Origin: Paenibacillus sp. GM2 | Lineage (GTDB): Bacteria > Bacillota > Bacilli > Paenibacillales > Paenibacillaceae | Length of the DNA: 64,000 nt | Direction: 5' to 3' | Assembly (NCBI RefSeq): GCF_900069005.2 | Contig: NZ_LN831277.1 | Span: 328,386 to 392,385, forward strand | In this document: positions 42,849 to 51,172 of the stretch, one piece after another | Position numbering within the stretch: position 1 is the first letter of the stretch | Layout of the letters: every line of letters starts with the position of its first letter | Made by a program: the position numbers and the translations under genes | Notes under the pieces: model-generated | Told to the model about the DNA's origin: nothing | Database searches by the model: none | Seen by the model: the letters and a program-made list of their open reading frames with translations, nothing else

Positions 42849-43597
42849 TAAAAATTGATAATGTTAGAAAGTTGTATACTAATGAGGTAAGTATAGGACC
42901 ATTAAATATTGAAATACCTAAAGCTGGTCTTACTTCTTTAATTGGGCCAAATGGCGCTGGAAAGTCCACGACACTTCTGATGATCGGCAGACTTTTGGGT
43001 ATGGATGAAGGTCAAATCAGGGTGGCCAATATGGATGTTTCTAAAACGAAATCAGAAGACTTAGCAAAAGTTTTGACTATTTTACGACAAGAAAATCATT
43101 TTGTAACGAAGCTTACTGTTAGGCAACTAGCGGGTTTTGGACGTTTTCCTTATTCAAAAGGAAGATTAACTAAAGAGGATGAGGCCATTATTTCCAAATA
43201 TATCGATTTTTTAGATTTGACAGATTTAGAAAATAGATATTTAGATGAGCTTTCTGGTGGTCAAAGGCAAAGGGCATATGTAGCAATGGTTTTGTGCCAA
43301 GAGACTGAATATGTCCTTTTGGACGAGCCTCTGAACAATCTTGATGTTGCTCGCTCTGTTCAAATGATGGAGCATTTGAGGCATGCTGCTAATGAATTTG
43401 GAAGAACAATTCTGACTGTTATGCATGATATCAATTTTGCAGCCAAATATTCTGATAGAATATGTGCTATGAAAAATGGACAAATTGCCGCTTTTGGAAC
43501 AGTAGAAGAGGTTATGGATCCAGCAATTTTAACAGATATTTTCGAAACAAAAATAGAGATTATCGATGGTCCTTATGGGCCAATAGCGATTTATTAG
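42845..43597 (+). CDS. Siderophore ABC ATPase, YclP-like
   Basis: ATP-binding subunit, 250 residues: Walker A GPNGAGKST at 33-41, signature LSGGQRQRAYVA, Walker B YVLLDEPLNNLD and the H-loop VMHDINFAAKYSD. It belongs to the FepC/YclP group. Overlaps the permease gene by 4 bp. Last gene of the AT-rich operon; no clear terminator follows. Confidence 0.94.
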   Translation: MIKIDNVRKLYTNEVSIGPLNIEIPKAGLTSLIGPNGAGKSTTLLMIGRLLGMDEGQIRVANMDVSKTKSEDLAKVLTILRQENHFVTKLTVRQLAGFGRFPYSKGRLTKEDEAIISKYIDFLDLTDLENRYLDELSGGQRQRAYVAMVLCQETEYVLLDEPLNNLDVARSVQMMEHLRHAANEFGRTILTVMHDINFAAKYSDRICAMKNGQIAAFGTVEEVMDPAILTDIFETKIEIIDGPYGPIAIY

Positions 43598-43977
43598 TTA
43601 TTAAATGCTATTCCGTTTGCAATAACCCAGAGGAATAATCAATTCGCCTATGGGATTCTTTAACATGAGCTTCATAATTAATGAAATCAGTTCGATCACA
43701 TAAACATTTACGGCAGTTATGATTACTAAAACTGTTCAAAATGACAAAACGAATATAAACGTTACAATTGATGGCTATTTAACATTACCAGATGACAATA
43801 ACTACCGGGCTTTGCTTTTTGTTATGGATATAGAATTTATGGATCTTCATGGATCTTCATCTGACCTACATATGAAGTACATTTGATCTACACGCAAAAT
43901 TTCAGGTGAAAATGTTAGAATTTATTTTAGAACTTAGAATAAGTCTAAATATAGAAACCTGAAAGGATGAATTATAT
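43598..43977. other. AT-rich intergenic stretch with possible ORF remnant
   Basis: 380 bp that keep the AT-rich character of the iron operon up to about 43900. A 55-codon open frame at 43719-43886 (MITKTVQNDKTNINVTIDGY...) has no ribosome binding site and may be a remnant. ATGGATCTTC is directly repeated at about 43849. The last 60 bp hold the catalase promoter and a PerR-like box. Confidence 0.5.
43934..43948 (+). promoter_or_regulatory. PerR-like box upstream of catalase
   Basis: TTAGAATAAGTCTAA matches the PerR consensus TTATAATNATTATAA at 11-12 of 14 defined positions and lies 30 bp before the catalase start codon, the usual place in Bacillota katA genes. Confidence 0.65.
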
Positions 43978-45435
43978 ATGGATAACCGATTGACGACTAA
44001 TCAAGGCGCCCCGGTTGGCGATAATCAGAACTCACGTACAGCGGGGCAAAGAGGGCCAACATTGCTTGAGGACTATCACCTGCTGGAGAAACTGGGGCAT
44101 TTTGATCGTGAACGAATTCCGGAGCGTGTTGTTCATGCCCGGGGCGCGGGAGCGCACGGGGTATTTGTAACAGAACAGAGCATGTCGGGGTATACGAAGG
44201 CTCATTTCTTGCAGGAGGTTGGCCGCGAGACGCCGGTATTCGTCCGTTTCTCTACAGTCATTCATGGAACAGGATCTCCGGAGACCGCCCGTGATCCGCG
44301 GGGCTTCGCTGTAAAGATCTACACGGAGGAAGGCAACTACGATCTGGTCGGGAATCATCTTCCCGTCTTCTTTATCCGCGATGCAATCAAATTCCCGGAC
44401 ATGGTGCACTCGCTGAAGCCAGCTCCAAATACAAATATTCAAGAGCCGGCCCGCTATTGGGACTTCATGACTCTATCAACGGAATCGACGCATATGATGA
44501 CCTGGTTGTTCTCGGATAACGGCACTCCGGCCAGTTATCGGCAGATGGACGGTTTTGGTGTTCACGCGTTTAAATGGATTAATGCAGAAGGCAAGTTGAC
44601 ATATGTGAAGTATACGTGGAAATCGAAGCAGGGGGTAAAGAATCTGTCGGCTGAGGAGGTACAGGAAGTGCAGGGGCGTGATTTTAACCATGCGACCCGC
44701 GATCTGCATGATCATATCGAACAAGGGGATTTTCCGCGGTGGGAGCTACATGTGCAGCTGATGCCGGTGGACGATCTGGACCGCTGGGGCTTCGATCCGC
44801 TCGATCCTACCAAGGTATGGCCGGAAGATCATTACCCGCTCGTTAAGGTTGGCACGATGATATTAAACCATAACCCTGCCAATTATTTTGCTGAAGTCGA
44901 ACAGGTCGCCTTCTCACCGAGCGTGCTTGTGCCGGGAATCGAGCCCTCCGAGGATAAGCTGCTGCAAGGACGTCTATTCTCTTATCCGGATACACAGCGC
45001 TACCGTCTGGGAGCTAACTATTTGCAAATCCCAGTGAATTGCCCCTATGCTCCGGTACGGAATCATCAACGCGACGGTTTAATGAATGTGAAGCAGGACC
45101 CTTCACCTGTCAACTACGAACCGAACAGCTTCGAGGACAGTCCTAAGGAAGTGCCAGAGTATCAAGAGAGTGTAGCGCCGCTGAGCGGTCAGGCTGGCCG
45201 GGAACGGATTGCCAAGACAGATGATTTTACACAGGCTGGAGAACTGTATCGCAGCTTCACAGCCGAAGAGCGCGACCATCTGATCTCGAATCTGGTCAAT
45301 GATCTGCGCCAGACTAATGAGCAGATTCAATTGCGGGCGATCTGCAATTTCTTCCGTGCAGACAGTGAATATGGCATGCGATTGGCCCAAGCGCTTGGCG
45401 TTGATATTAGCGGATTTATGCCTCAAGAGAAATGA
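43978..45435 (+). CDS. katA: Monofunctional haem catalase, small-subunit clade
   Basis: H2O2 to water and oxygen. 485 residues, standard for clade 3 catalases. The distal histidine is H53 in RVVHARGAGAHG, the distal asparagine N126 in DLVGNHLPVF, and the proximal haem ligand Y336 in RLFSYPDTQRYRLG. GAAAGGATG precedes the ATG. Expected to be peroxide-induced through the PerR-like box. Its stop is immediately followed, in another frame, by a truncated DUF11 domain. Confidence 0.96.
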   Translation: MDNRLTTNQGAPVGDNQNSRTAGQRGPTLLEDYHLLEKLGHFDRERIPERVVHARGAGAHGVFVTEQSMSGYTKAHFLQEVGRETPVFVRFSTVIHGTGSPETARDPRGFAVKIYTEEGNYDLVGNHLPVFFIRDAIKFPDMVHSLKPAPNTNIQEPARYWDFMTLSTESTHMMTWLFSDNGTPASYRQMDGFGVHAFKWINAEGKLTYVKYTWKSKQGVKNLSAEEVQEVQGRDFNHATRDLHDHIEQGDFPRWELHVQLMPVDDLDRWGFDPLDPTKVWPEDHYPLVKVGTMILNHNPANYFAEVEQVAFSPSVLVPGIEPSEDKLLQGRLFSYPDTQRYRLGANYLQIPVNCPYAPVRNHQRDGLMNVKQDPSPVNYEPNSFEDSPKEVPEYQESVAPLSGQAGRERIAKTDDFTQAGELYRSFTAEERDHLISNLVNDLRQTNEQIQLRAICNFFRADSEYGMRLAQALGVDISGFMPQEK

Positions 45436-45778
45436 TCAGTTCCATTACACGCTACTTGTCGCCAATCACGGCAGCGTCCCTGTTTTGGACACCGTGCTTA
45501 CGGATCTGCTGCAGGAAGGACTCCGCTTTGTCCATGGCAGTGTCACGATAGACGGCAGGCTAGTGGGGGCGGCTAATCCGGAGAAAGGGATTGCTCTCGG
45601 AAGCCTAGTCCCGGGCCAGACTGTCAAGATTGTGTTCAAGGTCAAAGCCATCTTTGTCCCATCAAAGAGGAAGGTCGAGAATCTGGCGCATGCCTCTTTC
45701 CGTCCGGAGGGTACGAATCAGAGTTTCCAGGTCAGCTCTAATGTGGTTGTAGTTCATATTCTTGAGCATGAAGAATAG
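45434..45778 (+). pseudogene. 5'-truncated DUF11 repeat-domain fragment
   Basis: About 114 codons encode a near-complete DUF11 (conserved repeat) unit: FHYTLLVANHGSVPVLDTVLT, LVPGQTVKIVFKVKAIFVP and a SNVVVVHILEHEE end. DUF11 units normally occur in long repetitive surface proteins. There is no plausible start codon or ribosome binding site before the domain, and the frame only stays open upstream as a shadow of the catalase gene. Best read as the tail of a surface protein left behind by a deletion joined to the catalase gene. Confidence 0.7.
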
Positions 45779-45839
45779 AGAAGACTTGCGGCGGTTATGA
45801 GCGTATGAGGACTTGAAGCAAGCTATGCAAATACCGTAG

Positions 45840-45877
45840 AGAACCTTGGTCTGGCGATGCCGAACCAAGGTTCTTTT
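45840..45877 (+). terminator. Terminator after the catalase/DUF11 region
   Basis: AGAACCTTGGT / ACCAAGGTTCT perfect 11-bp stem with a 13-bp loop and TTTT. Confidence 0.82.
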
Positions 45878-46039
45878 GTGCCATGTGTCAACCCGTTTAG
45901 ACCGGATTATGCAATATCTCTCCTACGAAACGATTTGAAGTCATGATATAGTGAAGCAAGAATGAGCAAAAACGTAGGGTCCTGCATAATGATCCAAATG
46001 GAACTATCCCTCCAATACGATTTTTAAGGAGATGAAGCG

Positions 46040-46834
46040 ATGAACAGTGTAATGCCGATCATAACAATTCGGGATTTACGTAAGCGCTACGGGGATCGTT
46101 ACGTACTTAACGGAGTCGATCTGGATGTCTACCCCGGACAGATTATCGGGTACATAGGACCCAATGGCGCGGGGAAGAGCACAACGGTGAAGATTATGCT
46201 TGGCCTTGTGGGTGAGTATTCAGGCGAAGTCAGCATTATTGGCCAAAGCCCTGATTCTGGAGACGTAGAATATAAACGCAGAATCGGCTATGTGCCGGAG
46301 GTTGCTGAGATGTATGATACATTAACACCACACGAGTACTTGACCTTTATTGGCGAGTTATATGGTTTATCTATGGAGGAAGCGGAGTATAAGGCGCGTA
46401 AATTGATGAACCGCTTCGGGCTGGAGCAGGTGTTCAATCAGCGTATCGCCTCCTTCTCCAAAGGGATGAAGCAGAAGGTGCTGATCATATCCAGCCTGCT
46501 GCATAATCCGGATATTTTATTTCTGGATGAGCCGCTGAGCGGCCTTGACGCTAATAGCGTTATGGTAGTGAAGGAGATATTAGCGTTGCTGGCGTCGTCG
46601 GGCAAGACGATCTTTTACTCCTCGCACATGATGGATGTGGTAGAGAAGATCAGCAACCGCATTATTTTGCTCGATGGGGGACGAGTTGTCGCGGACGGCA
46701 GCTTCGAAGAGCTGAAGGGAAAGAGTCAGGAGGGATCGCTGGAGCAAATATTCAATCAGTTGACGGGCTTCAATGAGCATAAACAGATTGCTGAGCAATT
46801 CGTAGCCATTGTGAGAGGTGAGGCGGATGTATGA
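46040..46834 (+). CDS. ABC transporter ATP-binding protein (ABC-2 type)
   Basis: 264-residue ATPase of the CcmA/BcrA-like exporter group: Walker A GPNGAGKSTT near 38-47, signature FSKGMKQKVL, Walker B DILFLDEPLSGLD, H-loop FYSSHMMDVVE. AAGGAG precedes the ATG. It overlaps the large permease gene downstream and forms a two-gene exporter. Substrate unknown; such pairs export lipids, peptides or antibiotics. Confidence 0.93.
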   Translation: MNSVMPIITIRDLRKRYGDRYVLNGVDLDVYPGQIIGYIGPNGAGKSTTVKIMLGLVGEYSGEVSIIGQSPDSGDVEYKRRIGYVPEVAEMYDTLTPHEYLTFIGELYGLSMEEAEYKARKLMNRFGLEQVFNQRIASFSKGMKQKVLIISSLLHNPDILFLDEPLSGLDANSVMVVKEILALLASSGKTIFYSSHMMDVVEKISNRIILLDGGRVVADGSFEELKGKSQEGSLEQIFNQLTGFNEHKQIAEQFVAIVRGEADV

Positions 46835-48491
46835 GCCAAGGTCCCTGAAGCTTCTTGATCGGTTTCAAGGCGTATTCTCTCGGCTCGGCATCGATTATCC
46901 TGTCATGCGGCGCATTCTGCAAGTGAAGCTGACGATGGATGCCCGGAGAGTACCTACAATCGTAGGCAAGTCGAAGCAATCAAGTGCTAGTTCGACCGTG
47001 AACGAGCGGAATCAATTTGTGCGCTCGCTCTGGGTTTACGCCATTTATGGCGCTCTATGCTCTGTCTTTATGTGGATGGGGGACAGCTACTTTTTTCAGA
47101 TGAGCCTGACTTTTGGTGTTCTGATGTTCATTATCATGACTTCGCTGATTTCCGACTTTTCCTCTGTCCTGCTGGATATTCGCGATCGCAATATACTGGC
47201 GACGAAGCCGGTGCATCGCCGAACCTTGGCGATGGCGAAGACGCTGCATATATGTATTTATTTGCTGCTGCTGACGGGGGCGATTGCTTCTATACCGCTT
47301 GCTACGGCGTTAATTAAGCATGGGATCGGATTCTTCCTGTTATTTGCGGTTGAGCTTATTCTTATGAATCTGCTCATTGTAGCTCTCACGGCTTTAATCT
47401 ATTTAACCGTACTTAAATTTTTTGATGGCGAGAAGCTGAAGGATATTATTAACTATGTCCAAATTGGGCTTACGATCGCCATGACGATAGGGTACCAGCT
47501 ACTGTCGCGGATGTTTAATCTGATCGATATTCAGGTCACCTTCCAGCCTAAGTGGTATCAATTTTATATTATACCGATATGGTTCGCGGCACCCTTCGAG
47601 AGTGTGCTTCATGGCAAAGGGAATTTAATATTTACCGTGTTCTCCCTGCTTGGTCTCGTTATACCCATCTTGGCCTTTATGATCTACATCCGGCTGATGC
47701 CGTCGATGGAACGTCACCTGCAGAAGCTGGCCGATCCTGGAGGGCGGCCTTCCAGAGGTAAGGGGAAGCTGCCTTATTGGCTGTCCCGCCTATTTTGTTC
47801 CGGCTCGCAGGAGCAAGGATTCTTCCGCCTGGCCTGGTCGATGATGGGCAATGAACGGGATTTTAAGCTTAAAGTGTATCCCATTCTGGGGTTCTCGATT
47901 ATATTCCCGTTTATCTTTCTATTTAGCTCCGGGCTGGGAGAAGGTATCTCTGAGCTTAGGGGAACTGGAAAATACTTATTCATTTATTTCTCCGGGGCGA
48001 TGATCTCTACAATTATCATGATGCTGCAGTATTCCAGCAAGTATAAAGCCTCCTGGATATATAAGGCACTTCCGATCAGCGATGAGGTGCAAATATATAG
48101 AGGGACGTTGGTGGCTGCATTCGTTCGCTTGATCATGCCGTTGTTTGTTGTACAGGGAGCTATATTTTGCTTCTTGTTTGGGGCCGTCATTCTTCCGGAT
48201 TTGATTACTGCTGGATTAGGAATGCTATTGTATACAGCGATTTGTCACTTCCTCCTGCATAATCAACTGCCTTTTTCCCGACCGTTTGAGGTCGCACAGC
48301 AGAATGCGGGGATGAAGACCCTCCCGTTATTGCTGCTGCTTGGAGGTTTTGGAGTTGTGCACTTGATTATGACCCGAATCCATTACGGGGTATATATGTA
48401 CACACTTCTGCTGATTGTGCTTAATTTCTTCGTGTGGCACCCGAACCGTAAGTGGTTTGGCAAATTTACTCGCAGGGCCAGTCAAGAATAA
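46827..48491 (+). CDS. Large ABC-2-like permease
   Basis: 554 residues with about 12 hydrophobic helices in two blocks, separated by a hydrophilic loop (MERHLQKLADPGGRPSRGKG). It matches the layout of ABC-2 exporters that fuse two six-helix units. ATG at 46827 follows GAGAGGTGAGG; a GTG nine bases earlier is less well placed. Overlaps the ATPase gene by 8 bp. No substrate-determining motif seen. Confidence 0.82.
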   Translation: MYEPRSLKLLDRFQGVFSRLGIDYPVMRRILQVKLTMDARRVPTIVGKSKQSSASSTVNERNQFVRSLWVYAIYGALCSVFMWMGDSYFFQMSLTFGVLMFIIMTSLISDFSSVLLDIRDRNILATKPVHRRTLAMAKTLHICIYLLLLTGAIASIPLATALIKHGIGFFLLFAVELILMNLLIVALTALIYLTVLKFFDGEKLKDIINYVQIGLTIAMTIGYQLLSRMFNLIDIQVTFQPKWYQFYIIPIWFAAPFESVLHGKGNLIFTVFSLLGLVIPILAFMIYIRLMPSMERHLQKLADPGGRPSRGKGKLPYWLSRLFCSGSQEQGFFRLAWSMMGNERDFKLKVYPILGFSIIFPFIFLFSSGLGEGISELRGTGKYLFIYFSGAMISTIIMMLQYSSKYKASWIYKALPISDEVQIYRGTLVAAFVRLIMPLFVVQGAIFCFLFGAVILPDLITAGLGMLLYTAICHFLLHNQLPFSRPFEVAQQNAGMKTLPLLLLLGGFGVVHLIMTRIHYGVYMYTLLLIVLNFFVWHPNRKWFGKFTRRASQE

Positions 48492-48510
48492 CTCTCGAAA
48501 ATGTTAAAAA

Positions 48511-48557
48511 GGAGTCGGGTGAAGAGAGCCAAAAACAGGCTGGATTCACCCGTTTTT
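48511..48557 (+). terminator. Terminator of the ABC-2 operon
   Basis: CGGGTGAA / TTCACCCG stem with an inner AGCC/GGCT stem, then T5; an outer GGAGTC/GACTCC pair could extend it. Confidence 0.83.
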
Positions 48558-48662
48558 GATGCGACTCCGAGTCTGACAAAAAAGTTTCACAATTTGGAAG
48601 AGAGTCCCAAACCCGCGTCATTACAGCGTTTATGTGATAAAAACCCCTTTGTGACATTTATC

Positions 48663-48680
48663 ATGTGATTCTCGTCACAA
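48663..48680 (+). promoter_or_regulatory. Rex-like operator 1 upstream of cydA
   Basis: ATGTGATTCTCGTCACAA matches TTGTGA-N6-TCACAA at 11 of 12 defined positions, about 90 bp before cydA. Additional TGTGA half sites lie just upstream (48633, 48650). Confidence 0.75.
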
Positions 48681-48714
48681 AATTATTAAATTTTGAACGT
48701 TCACTTTCATTTAT

Positions 48715-48732
48715 CCGTGATAGAATTCACAT
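48715..48732 (+). promoter_or_regulatory. Rex-like operator 2 over the cydA -10 box
   Basis: CCGTGATAGAATTCACAT has a perfect GTGA-N6-TCAC core; its spacer TAGAAT also serves as a likely -10 hexamer, so binding would block RNA polymerase. Located 37-54 bp before the cydA start. Confidence 0.65.
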
Positions 48733-48768
48733 TAGTTAATAAATGAATGAAAGTAGGGAAGAAAAATT

Positions 48769-50169
48769 ATGGATCCGTTAGTGCTTGCACGACTTCAGTT
48801 TGCGGTGACGACAATTTTTCACTTCTTCTTCGTTCCATTGTCTATCGGTCTGGCTCTTTTGATCGCAATCATGGAGACGATGTACGTAGTCAAGGGCAAA
48901 GAAGAATACAAGCGCATGGCAAAATTCTGGGGCAAGCTGTTCCTCATTAATTTTGCAGTAGGTGTTGTTACCGGGATTATTCAGGAGTTCCAGTTCGGGA
49001 TGAACTGGTCCGATTATTCACGCTTTGTCGGTGACGTATTTGGCGCTCCGCTCGCGGTGGAGGCTTTGTTTGCCTTCTTTATGGAGTCGACCTTCATCGG
49101 ATTATGGATTTTTGGGTGGGAGAGATTGTCTAAGCGAGTTCACTTGCTATGCATCTGGCTCGTCGCTATTGGAACGACTGTATCAGCCTTCTGGATTCTG
49201 ACAGCAAACTCATTTATGCAACGTCCGGTTGGTTTTGAGGTGAACAATGGGCGTGCTGAAATGAATGACTTCTTCGCCTTGATCGGCAACGGCCAGCTGT
49301 GGGTTGAATTCCCTCATACCGTGCTGGGCGCATTCTCAACGGGCGCTTTCCTGATCGCAGGAATCAGTGCTTATAAATTGCTGCGCCGCAAAGATATGGA
49401 GTTCTTCAAGAAATCGTTCAAGATCGGCGTAATCGTTGGTTTGCTCGCTTCCTTCGGGACGGCGCTGTATGGTCACCAACAGGCTCAGTATCTGGTTAAG
49501 ACTCAACCGATGAAGATGGCCGCCTCTGAAGGATTGTGGGGCAAGAGTGGTGACCCGGCTCCATGGACGGTTTATGCACATATTAACCCGGAGACGGGTA
49601 AGAACTCCTTTGAGATTAAAATTCCGTATTTGCTCAGCTTCTTGTCTTACAGCAGTTTTTCCGGCGAAGTTAAGGGGATGAACGAACTGCAGGCGGAGTA
49701 TGAACAAACCTACGGACCTGGAGATTACATTCCACCAGTGCGCACTACATTCTGGAGCTTCCGCATCATGGTAGCAGCAGGCTCGCTGATGATTGTACTA
49801 TCGCTGTACGGGGCATATCTGGCATGGCGCAAAAAACTGGATAACAAAAATACATGGTTCTATAGAATTATGCTATGGTCCATCTCGCTTCCATTTATTG
49901 CAAATACGGCAGGATGGGTGATGACAGAGTTCGGTCGTCAGCCGTGGACGATATTCGGGTTAATGCAGACGAAGGACAGTGTATCGCCAAGTGTAACTTC
50001 CGGGCAGCTCCTGTTCTCGCTGATCGCATTTACCGCTATTTTCACTGTACTTGCCATTTCGATGGTCTATCTGTTCGTCAAAACGATTAAAAAAGGCCCT
50101 TATGCCGAGGGCAGCGACGATAGCCATTCGATCGATCCATTCTCTAAGGAGGGATACCATGTCTCTTAA
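48769..50169 (+). CDS. cydA: Cytochrome bd quinol oxidase subunit I
   Basis: High-affinity terminal oxidase subunit carrying haems b558, b595 and d. 466 residues, about nine helices. The haem b595 ligand is H18 (TTIFHFFFVPLSIG), GRQPW is conserved near residue 390, and the Q-loop is of the short type seen in Bacillota. ATG preceded by AGGGAAG. First gene of cydABDC, all overlapping or nearly so; Rex-like sites upstream indicate induction when oxygen or NAD ratio falls. Confidence 0.97.
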   Translation: MDPLVLARLQFAVTTIFHFFFVPLSIGLALLIAIMETMYVVKGKEEYKRMAKFWGKLFLINFAVGVVTGIIQEFQFGMNWSDYSRFVGDVFGAPLAVEALFAFFMESTFIGLWIFGWERLSKRVHLLCIWLVAIGTTVSAFWILTANSFMQRPVGFEVNNGRAEMNDFFALIGNGQLWVEFPHTVLGAFSTGAFLIAGISAYKLLRRKDMEFFKKSFKIGVIVGLLASFGTALYGHQQAQYLVKTQPMKMAASEGLWGKSGDPAPWTVYAHINPETGKNSFEIKIPYLLSFLSYSSFSGEVKGMNELQAEYEQTYGPGDYIPPVRTTFWSFRIMVAAGSLMIVLSLYGAYLAWRKKLDNKNTWFYRIMLWSISLPFIANTAGWVMTEFGRQPWTIFGLMQTKDSVSPSVTSGQLLFSLIAFTAIFTVLAISMVYLFVKTIKKGPYAEGSDDSHSIDPFSKEGYHVS

Positions 50170-51172
50170 TGAGCTTTGGTTTGTGTTGGTCGCCGTATTG
50201 TTTATCGGCTTTTTCTTCCTGGAGGGCTTTGACTTCGGTATTGGTATGAGCACCCGTTTTCTGGCCAAGAATGATATGGAACGCCGGGTGCTGATTAACT
50301 CGATCGGCCCGTTCTGGGATGCTAATGAAGTCTGGCTGCTGACAGCCGGCGGTGCAATGTTCGCAGCATTTCCGAACTGGTATGCAACGATGTTCAGCGG
50401 CTATTATACTCCGCTGGTTGTATTGCTGCTCGCGCTCATCGCCCGCGGCGTAGCGTTTGAATTCCGCGGCAAGGTCGATAACACCAAGTGGAAGACCGCC
50501 TGGGACCTGTCAATCTTCTGCGGCAGTCTGCTGCCGCCTTTCCTGCTTGGCGTTGTGTTCTCCGGCTTGCTCAAGGGCTTGCCGATCGACGGCGATATGG
50601 AGATGAAGGCCGGATTATTTGATATGGTTAACCTGTATACATTGGTTGGCGGAATTACGGTAGTTGTGTTATGTTTGGTACATGGTCTGCTGTTCGCCTC
50701 GTTGCGGACAACGGGGGATCTGCAGAAGCGGGCCCGCAAGTTGGCCAAGACCATGTTGATTCCGCTGGCGGCGTTGTTTGTGATCTTTGCCGTTATGACT
50801 TACTTCCAGACGGATGTATTTGAAGTTCGCGGCTTGCCGCTTACCTTGCTCGCTGTCGTTGGACTTGTTGCCTTTCTCTTGGCTGGATGGTTTATCTCCA
50901 AGCAGAGGGATGGCTGGGCGTTCGGCATGACAGGGACCTTGATCGCTCTTTCGATCTCCGGCGTATTCGTTGGTTTATTCCCGCGCGTTATGGTGAGTTC
51001 GATTAGCGAAGCCTTCTCGTTAACTGTCTATACGGCATCTTCCGGGAACTATTCGCTGAAAGTAATGACGATCGTGGCATGTACGCTGCTTCCATTCGTA
51101 TTAGCTTATCAAATTTGGAGTTACTTTGTTTTCCATAAGCGTGTTCATGAGAAGGAGCATTTGGAATACTAA
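50159..51172 (+). CDS. cydB: Cytochrome bd quinol oxidase subunit II
   Basis: 337 residues with eight to nine helices: LEGFDFGIG near residue 22, INSIGPFWDANEVWLL and GGAMFAAFPNWYA are the family core. The ATG at 50159 follows GGAGGG and overlaps cydA by 11 bp; the longer frame back to 50051 lies in cydA and is rejected. Confidence 0.96.
   Translation: MSLNELWFVLVAVLFIGFFFLEGFDFGIGMSTRFLAKNDMERRVLINSIGPFWDANEVWLLTAGGAMFAAFPNWYATMFSGYYTPLVVLLLALIARGVAFEFRGKVDNTKWKTAWDLSIFCGSLLPPFLLGVVFSGLLKGLPIDGDMEMKAGLFDMVNLYTLVGGITVVVLCLVHGLLFASLRTTGDLQKRARKLAKTMLIPLAALFVIFAVMTYFQTDVFEVRGLPLTLLAVVGLVAFLLAGWFISKQRDGWAFGMTGTLIALSISGVFVGLFPRVMVSSISEAFSLTVYTASSGNYSLKVMTIVACTLLPFVLAYQIWSYFVFHKRVHEKEHLEY

Noticed and set aside
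43719..43886. 55-codon frame after the siderophore operon
   Set aside because: No ribosome binding site and no recognisable product; kept only as a possible remnant in the intergenic entry.
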